NCBI GenBank assembly: GCA_964636985.1
Contig: CAZWSX010000020.1
Location: 75,023 to 139,022, forward strand
Direction: 5' to 3'
Source: CAZWSX01 sp964636985
GTDB taxonomy: Bacteria > Planctomycetota > Planctomycetia > Pirellulales > Pirellulaceae
DNA: 64,000 nt
Shown piece by piece: positions 60,239 to 64,000 of the stretch (its first letter is position 1; every line of letters starts with the position of its first letter). The notes below the pieces were generated by a model. That model saw only the letters and a program-made list of their open reading frames with translations. It was not told the origin of the DNA and did no database searches. A program made the translations under genes and the position numbers.

Positions 60239-61927
60239 GTGAGCTATTTCCGCTTTACGATTCGACAACTCCTCTTGGCGACGATTTTCGTCGCGTTCGC
60301 TTGTGCGACGATACTTCACCCCTCGCGAACTTTGTTCTGGATTTGGACAGCACTGTCGTGGATCGGCTTTGTGAGCCTGATTGCCACGTCCATCGTCCGC
60401 AACGACGTCTACCGAAAGCTGTGTCTGGGGGCCTTGATATTCTGTACCCCACACGTGGCGAGCTTTTCTTTTGAGACGTTCAGCGACGAGTTTCATCCTG
60501 CCGCCCGCCGCGCAGTGATGGGCTTCGCCGTAGCGCAGAGTTACGACCTGTGGAGCGTTCCAAGCCGAAGCACGCTGAAGCGGATCGTGGGAACGCTTGA
60601 CTTCGACCATGTCGATCCCGAGGAAGTATTCGAACGGGACGCTTACCTGCTTGGCATTCTCCGCTGGGACTGGATTTGGGTCGTTGCCGGCATCGGTGCG
60701 GCCCTGGGCACCTTCGTTGCCAAAGCAAGTGAGCAGTCACCAGAAAAACCAATCGGCCCGCGCTGGCGTTGGCTCTATGACGTGGCGATCACTGCCGTCT
60801 GGGTCGTCTGCTCCCAGTTCGTTTACTACGAACTAACGCCCGACCCCATAAGACCTGTCGATCCACACGATATGTGGTCGACATATATTCCTTCACTGAC
60901 CCTGCTGGTATGCCAGGTGTTGATGGTGCTCGCGGTCGTGGGAACTGACGCGACCCGAAAGCGATACGTTGTTGTTGCGGCAGCGAGCGGCCTGTGGCTT
61001 GCAATGGCGTTCCTCCCAGGTTGGTCGGCGACATTGGGTGACTTTCTCCCACAAGCGATGTGGGCTCGCGCATTGTCGCCGGGAACGGACTACGGAATCG
61101 AAATTAATCTCTCGGGCAGGGAATTCAGCACATCCCCGGCGATCGTCCAGGGAGAAGTTTACCCAGCCGGTCCGATAGAGGTTTTTGAGTTGCCCGACCC
61201 CCTTGTTGATCCACCCCCGCGACTGGGAATCACTTCCTATCTTGTTGGCGGCGTCGTTGGAGGATACGGGCCTTCAACGATCGAGAATTCCTACGTCAGC
61301 ATCGCCGCGTGCATGATGGTTTGGCCCATTGTTTTAGCGACGCGATGGCTATGGCGGTGGGACTCACAGCGACCGCGATCCGATCGATTTCGCTTGCACG
61401 GCTTGGCCTTTTTTGGGGGACTCTTAGTGGCGGTTAATTTCCGCCAGGCTTGGTTTGTGCAACTCCTCGTGTTGGCGGTGTATATCGACCTTGTCCTCTT
61501 CGTGGCGCATGCACTTGTCGGCGCGCTACCCGCGCGGCGCGAGTACGCGATCGCTGCGTTAGCCATGTTGGGATGGCTACTGATCTCGTGCGGGCCCTGG
61601 TTCGGCGACCACGTTCGTCCCTACCTTCCAACGACGCTGGCCTTCAACTGGATCGATAAACAACTCGGCTGCGAGCCAGGTCAGCCCGGTCCCGACATGA
61701 CGCTCTCGGCCGAAACCGAGCGAAGCCTCCGCTCGTCGGGCACTTGGGGGAACCGAGCAGTCAACGCCTGGCCGACGATCGTCGCTTCTCTCGGGCTCGA
61801 CCATCGCTACCCACTCTCGACGCCCGGGACGATCTTGATGGCTTTCCCGGCTGCTTGGATTGGCGCGTATCTTTCAAGACGATGGTCGCATTCGCCATCG
61901 AGAGCGGAACAACCGACTGCTAGCTGA
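60239..61927 (+). CDS. Polytopic membrane protein of unknown function
   Basis: 562 residues from a GTG at 60239 with GGAAG upstream, 31 bp after the rhomboid-like gene. 'FRFTIRQLLLATIFVAFACA' is the leader seen on many planctomycete membrane proteins ('FSLRTLLLAV..VA'). About ten to eleven hydrophobic segments are spread in three groups, with soluble loops between. I recognise no domain. Trp and Arg are frequent at the interfaces. It may form an operon with the rhomboid-like gene. Confidence 0.7.
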   Translation: MSYFRFTIRQLLLATIFVAFACATILHPSRTLFWIWTALSWIGFVSLIATSIVRNDVYRKLCLGALIFCTPHVASFSFETFSDEFHPAARRAVMGFAVAQSYDLWSVPSRSTLKRIVGTLDFDHVDPEEVFERDAYLLGILRWDWIWVVAGIGAALGTFVAKASEQSPEKPIGPRWRWLYDVAITAVWVVCSQFVYYELTPDPIRPVDPHDMWSTYIPSLTLLVCQVLMVLAVVGTDATRKRYVVVAAASGLWLAMAFLPGWSATLGDFLPQAMWARALSPGTDYGIEINLSGREFSTSPAIVQGEVYPAGPIEVFELPDPLVDPPPRLGITSYLVGGVVGGYGPSTIENSYVSIAACMMVWPIVLATRWLWRWDSQRPRSDRFRLHGLAFFGGLLVAVNFRQAWFVQLLVLAVYIDLVLFVAHALVGALPARREYAIAALAMLGWLLISCGPWFGDHVRPYLPTTLAFNWIDKQLGCEPGQPGPDMTLSAETERSLRSSGTWGNRAVNAWPTIVASLGLDHRYPLSTPGTILMAFPAAWIGAYLSRRWSHSPSRAEQPTAS

Positions 61928-62028
61928 ATTACGCCCGTTCTTTTTCGCCACAAGTTCGCGCTGTGGAGGGATAGCGAACTTCGATACACTTCGCCCCGCA
62001 TCAAACAGCGCTTGGATCGGAGCGAGCC

Positions 62029-63195
62029 ATGAAAAAAATCCCCGAACTCGAGGGCATCCGCGGCCTCTTGGCGCTGATGGTCGTGCTGGGACACTCGCTC
62101 GTCTCGGGACCCTACAAATACGATTCGTTCCCCTTGCCGCTCCAGTGGCTGGGCAACGGCGGCTTCGCGGTCCAAGTCTTCATCGTTCTGAGCGGCTTTG
62201 TCATCTTTCTGCTGCTTGATCAGTCGCACGAACGCTACGACCAATTCATTGTCCGCCGAGCCTGCCGTCTCTTTCCCGTCTACTGGTTCTGCCTGGCGGC
62301 CTCGGTCCTGATGGTCCCAATGTCCATTGCCGCAATGGAACGACTTCCCTGGTGCGACCAGGCATTCAAAGAACGGCTCCAGATCTTCGAGCAAACCAAC
62401 AAGAACTGGACGAGCCATTTACTTGCCCATGTCACCCTACTTCATGGTACGGTCCCGAATTGGATTCTTCCGCGTACTGGTTTCGCATTCATCGGCCAGG
62501 CATGGAGCGTCTCCGTCGAGTGGCAGTTCTACTTGATCGCCCCATTCATCTATGCGCTCGCAAAGAGTAAGCGATCACTTGTCGTCGTGGGCTTGGTGGT
62601 CGCCCTCGTCGCCGCGCAGCGATGGCTTTCGTTTCAAGGGGCATGCGTCTTTGCCCAAACACATTTGTTCGCATTCGGAGCCTGCGGCTACTTTGCCTAC
62701 CGCGAGATTCTGCACCGCAAGGAGCAACTCGGAAGCTATCGCGCCCTCGTTACGCTGGCCCCGATCGCGCTGACACTCCTTTTCCGAGGCCAGCCGGCTA
62801 TGGTTGGCTTCGCGTGCATTTTGTCGTTGATCATCGGCGTCGAACTCGTGCCGCACAATCGCATCGTCGCCGTTGGCTCGCGCCTGCTAACCTCGCGCCC
62901 CGCCGTCTATCTAGGACGCATCTCGTACTGCGTGTACCTGTCGCACATGATCGTTCACTACGCACTTCTGTCGGCTCTCGCTCCCCTTGCTTCACATCCG
63001 GCCGCGTTTCTTTGGCTGCACACGATCGGGTCTCTGGTCGGGGCAGTTGCCATTTCGATCCCCCTTTCCCATTGGGTGGAATACCCGGCGATCGACTTAG
63101 GGAGATGGATCGCCCAGAAATTGGGAGAACGCGCGTTGCGGCGCCGTCAGCGGCGAGAAACACGCGCCGCGGCGGCTCAACCGGCGTTGGGCTAG
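62029..63195 (+). CDS. Acyltransferase family 3 (OafA/YrhL-like)
   Basis: 388 residues. 'KIPELEGIRGLLALMVVLGH' carries the catalytic-site motif (R near 'EGIRG' and H in 'LGH'), and 'GNGGFAVQVFIVLSGFVIFL' is the second family motif. About ten membrane segments follow and 'RISYCVYLSHMIVHYALL' is the late conserved helix. Such enzymes transfer acetyl or other acyl groups to cell-surface sugars (O-antigen, peptidoglycan, exopolysaccharide). The acceptor is unknown. Confidence 0.93.
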   Translation: MKKIPELEGIRGLLALMVVLGHSLVSGPYKYDSFPLPLQWLGNGGFAVQVFIVLSGFVIFLLLDQSHERYDQFIVRRACRLFPVYWFCLAASVLMVPMSIAAMERLPWCDQAFKERLQIFEQTNKNWTSHLLAHVTLLHGTVPNWILPRTGFAFIGQAWSVSVEWQFYLIAPFIYALAKSKRSLVVVGLVVALVAAQRWLSFQGACVFAQTHLFAFGACGYFAYREILHRKEQLGSYRALVTLAPIALTLLFRGQPAMVGFACILSLIIGVELVPHNRIVAVGSRLLTSRPAVYLGRISYCVYLSHMIVHYALLSALAPLASHPAAFLWLHTIGSLVGAVAISIPLSHWVEYPAIDLGRWIAQKLGERALRRRQRRETRAAAAQPALG

Positions 63196-63313
63196 CGCCG
63201 GAGCAGTTTTCTCTTTTCGGGCTATCGCTAGCTACCCGGTGGATCGCGCAGCGAGGATACTAAGGGCTACCCACCTAATGGTCGTCCCTACCTCGTTCGA
63301 ACGGAGCCCACCT

Positions 63314-64000
63314 ATGTCGCTGACTCGTCGTGACGTGTTGCAAACATCCAGCCTTGCCGCCGCGGTTGGCGTCATCCAAGCTGCGGGCGGAGTCTTCACC
63401 GAAGGGCTCAAAGCCGCCGAGGGATCGCCGGCCAATCGCATCCGCATCGGCGTGATGGGCGTGAACGGTCGTGGCTCTTACTTGGCTCAAACCTTTTCGC
63501 GACAGCCCGACTGCGAGATTGCCTTTATTTGCGATGTCGACTCCCGCGCGTCCACCAAGTGCGTAGCGGCCATCAACAAAGAATTCGGTAAAACGCCCCC
63601 AACGATCACCGACGTCCGAAAAGGCCTCGAAGATAAAACCGTCGACGTCTTGGTCGTCGCTGCGCCGAACCATTGGCACGCGCCGGCCACCATTCTAGGT
63701 TGCGTGCACGGCAAGCACGTCTACGTCGAAAAACCCTGCAGCCACAATCCTGCTGAAGGCGAAATGGCAGTCGCCGCGGCGAGAAAACACCAACGCGTTG
63801 TGCAAATGGGTAATCAGCGCCGCAGTTGGACAGGCGTCGTCGAAGCGATCGGCAAGCTGCGGGATGGAATCATCGGCAATTTGCATTACGCCCGCACCTG
63901 GTACGCGTCGAAACGCGGCCCCATCGGCAAAGGAAATGCCGTCCCAGTTCCGGAATACCTCGACTACGGCCTCTGGCAAGGCCCGGCGCCGGAGCGTCCC
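63314..64000 (+). CDS. Tat-exported Gfo/Idh/MocA oxidoreductase (3' end outside window)
   Basis: 229 residues visible; the frame runs off the right edge. ATG with GGAG 8 bp upstream. 'LTRRDVLQTSSLAAAVGV' is a Tat signal. 'RIRIGVMGVNGRGSYLAQTF' is the Rossmann nucleotide-binding start, 'VDVLVVAAPNHWHAPATILG' and 'GKHVYVEKPCSHNPAEGEMA' hold the catalytic EKP Lys. Export as a folded protein with bound NAD(P) is common for planctomycete members, which are linked to sugar degradation. The C-terminal substrate domain is only begun ('YLDYGLWQGPAP'). Confidence 0.93.
   Translation, partial: MSLTRRDVLQTSSLAAAVGVIQAAGGVFTEGLKAAEGSPANRIRIGVMGVNGRGSYLAQTFSRQPDCEIAFICDVDSRASTKCVAAINKEFGKTPPTITDVRKGLEDKTVDVLVVAAPNHWHAPATILGCVHGKHVYVEKPCSHNPAEGEMAVAAARKHQRVVQMGNQRRSWTGVVEAIGKLRDGIIGNLHYARTWYASKRGPIGKGNAVPVPEYLDYGLWQGPAPERP

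Noticed and set aside
1..64000. CRISPR arrays, insertion sequences, prophage or integrase genes
   Set aside because: No spaced identical repeats of CRISPR size and no transposase, integrase or phage gene was seen on reading all listed reading frames; the repeats found are short palindromes.

Overview
The window looks like a chromosomal stretch of a Planctomycetota bacterium, most likely of the Pirellulales. Evidence: a DUF1592/DUF1588-type cytochrome-like protein paired with a DUF1552 protein, two BlaI-M56 (BlaR1-like) regulator pairs, a secreted neutral ceramidase, a class II photolyase, a Tat-exported Gfo/Idh/MocA oxidoreductase, and many secreted or membrane proteins of unknown function. 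Base composition is GC-rich and coding is dense on both strands. I saw no rRNA, tRNA, CRISPR array, transposase or phage gene. The window is bounded by two cut genes: a BlaI-like repressor (left) and a Gfo/Idh/MocA oxidoreductase (right).

Layout. 0-3 kb: BlaI-like repressor and an M56 protease with an unusual coiled-coil and DUF1549-like tail. 3-9 kb: a rhomboid-like protein with a zinc ribbon, a Wzz/GumC chain-length protein, YchF GTPase, a ceramidase-like protein, a small unknown. 9-16 kb (minus): DUF1552 and DUF1592 proteins, and a soluble REC-4xPAS-kinase-REC hybrid. 16-20 kb (plus): C39-like cysteine peptidase, RimK-like ATP-grasp ligase and GCS2-type ligase, a compact set that looks like an uncharacterised amide-bond pathway. 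20-29 kb: hydrolase, a large unknown, then a minus-strand run of photolyase, a shikimate-dehydrogenase-like protein without the catalytic Lys/Asp, and two GT39-like membrane glycosyltransferases. 29-34 kb: ABC exporter (ATPase plus double-FtsX permease) and a PQQ-propeller protein. 34-43 kb: MEKHLA protein, LpoB-like and COG3014-like lipoproteins in an overlapping pair, an amidohydrolase, a DoxX-like membrane protein whose N-terminus seems lost by frameshift, a pseudo-receiver and an SDR. 43.7-45.0 kb has no gene I can support. 45-47.8 kb: the main sigma factor (TTG start) and a CapA-like protein, separated by a strong bidirectional terminator.

47.8-57.3 kb is the most interesting region. A BlaI-like repressor and an M56 protease carrying WD40-like repeats are embedded among three paralogous Tat-exported proteins that match no family I know. 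An inactive caspase-like protein sits between two of the paralogues, and MoxR and DUF58 genes follow. The first paralogue and blaI share an identical 15-bp dyad operator-like sequence, which suggests that the repressor controls both. 57-64 kb holds an LpxH-like phosphoesterase, a 2-Cys peroxiredoxin, a second rhomboid-like protein without the catalytic Ser, a membrane protein of unknown function, an acyltransferase and the cut oxidoreductase.

Short dispersed palindromes resembling REP elements occur between genes at 8.5, 33.2, 42.8 and 54.8 kb. Start codons were chosen by Shine-Dalgarno fit and family alignment from memory; all family assignments are recognition by eye without database search.
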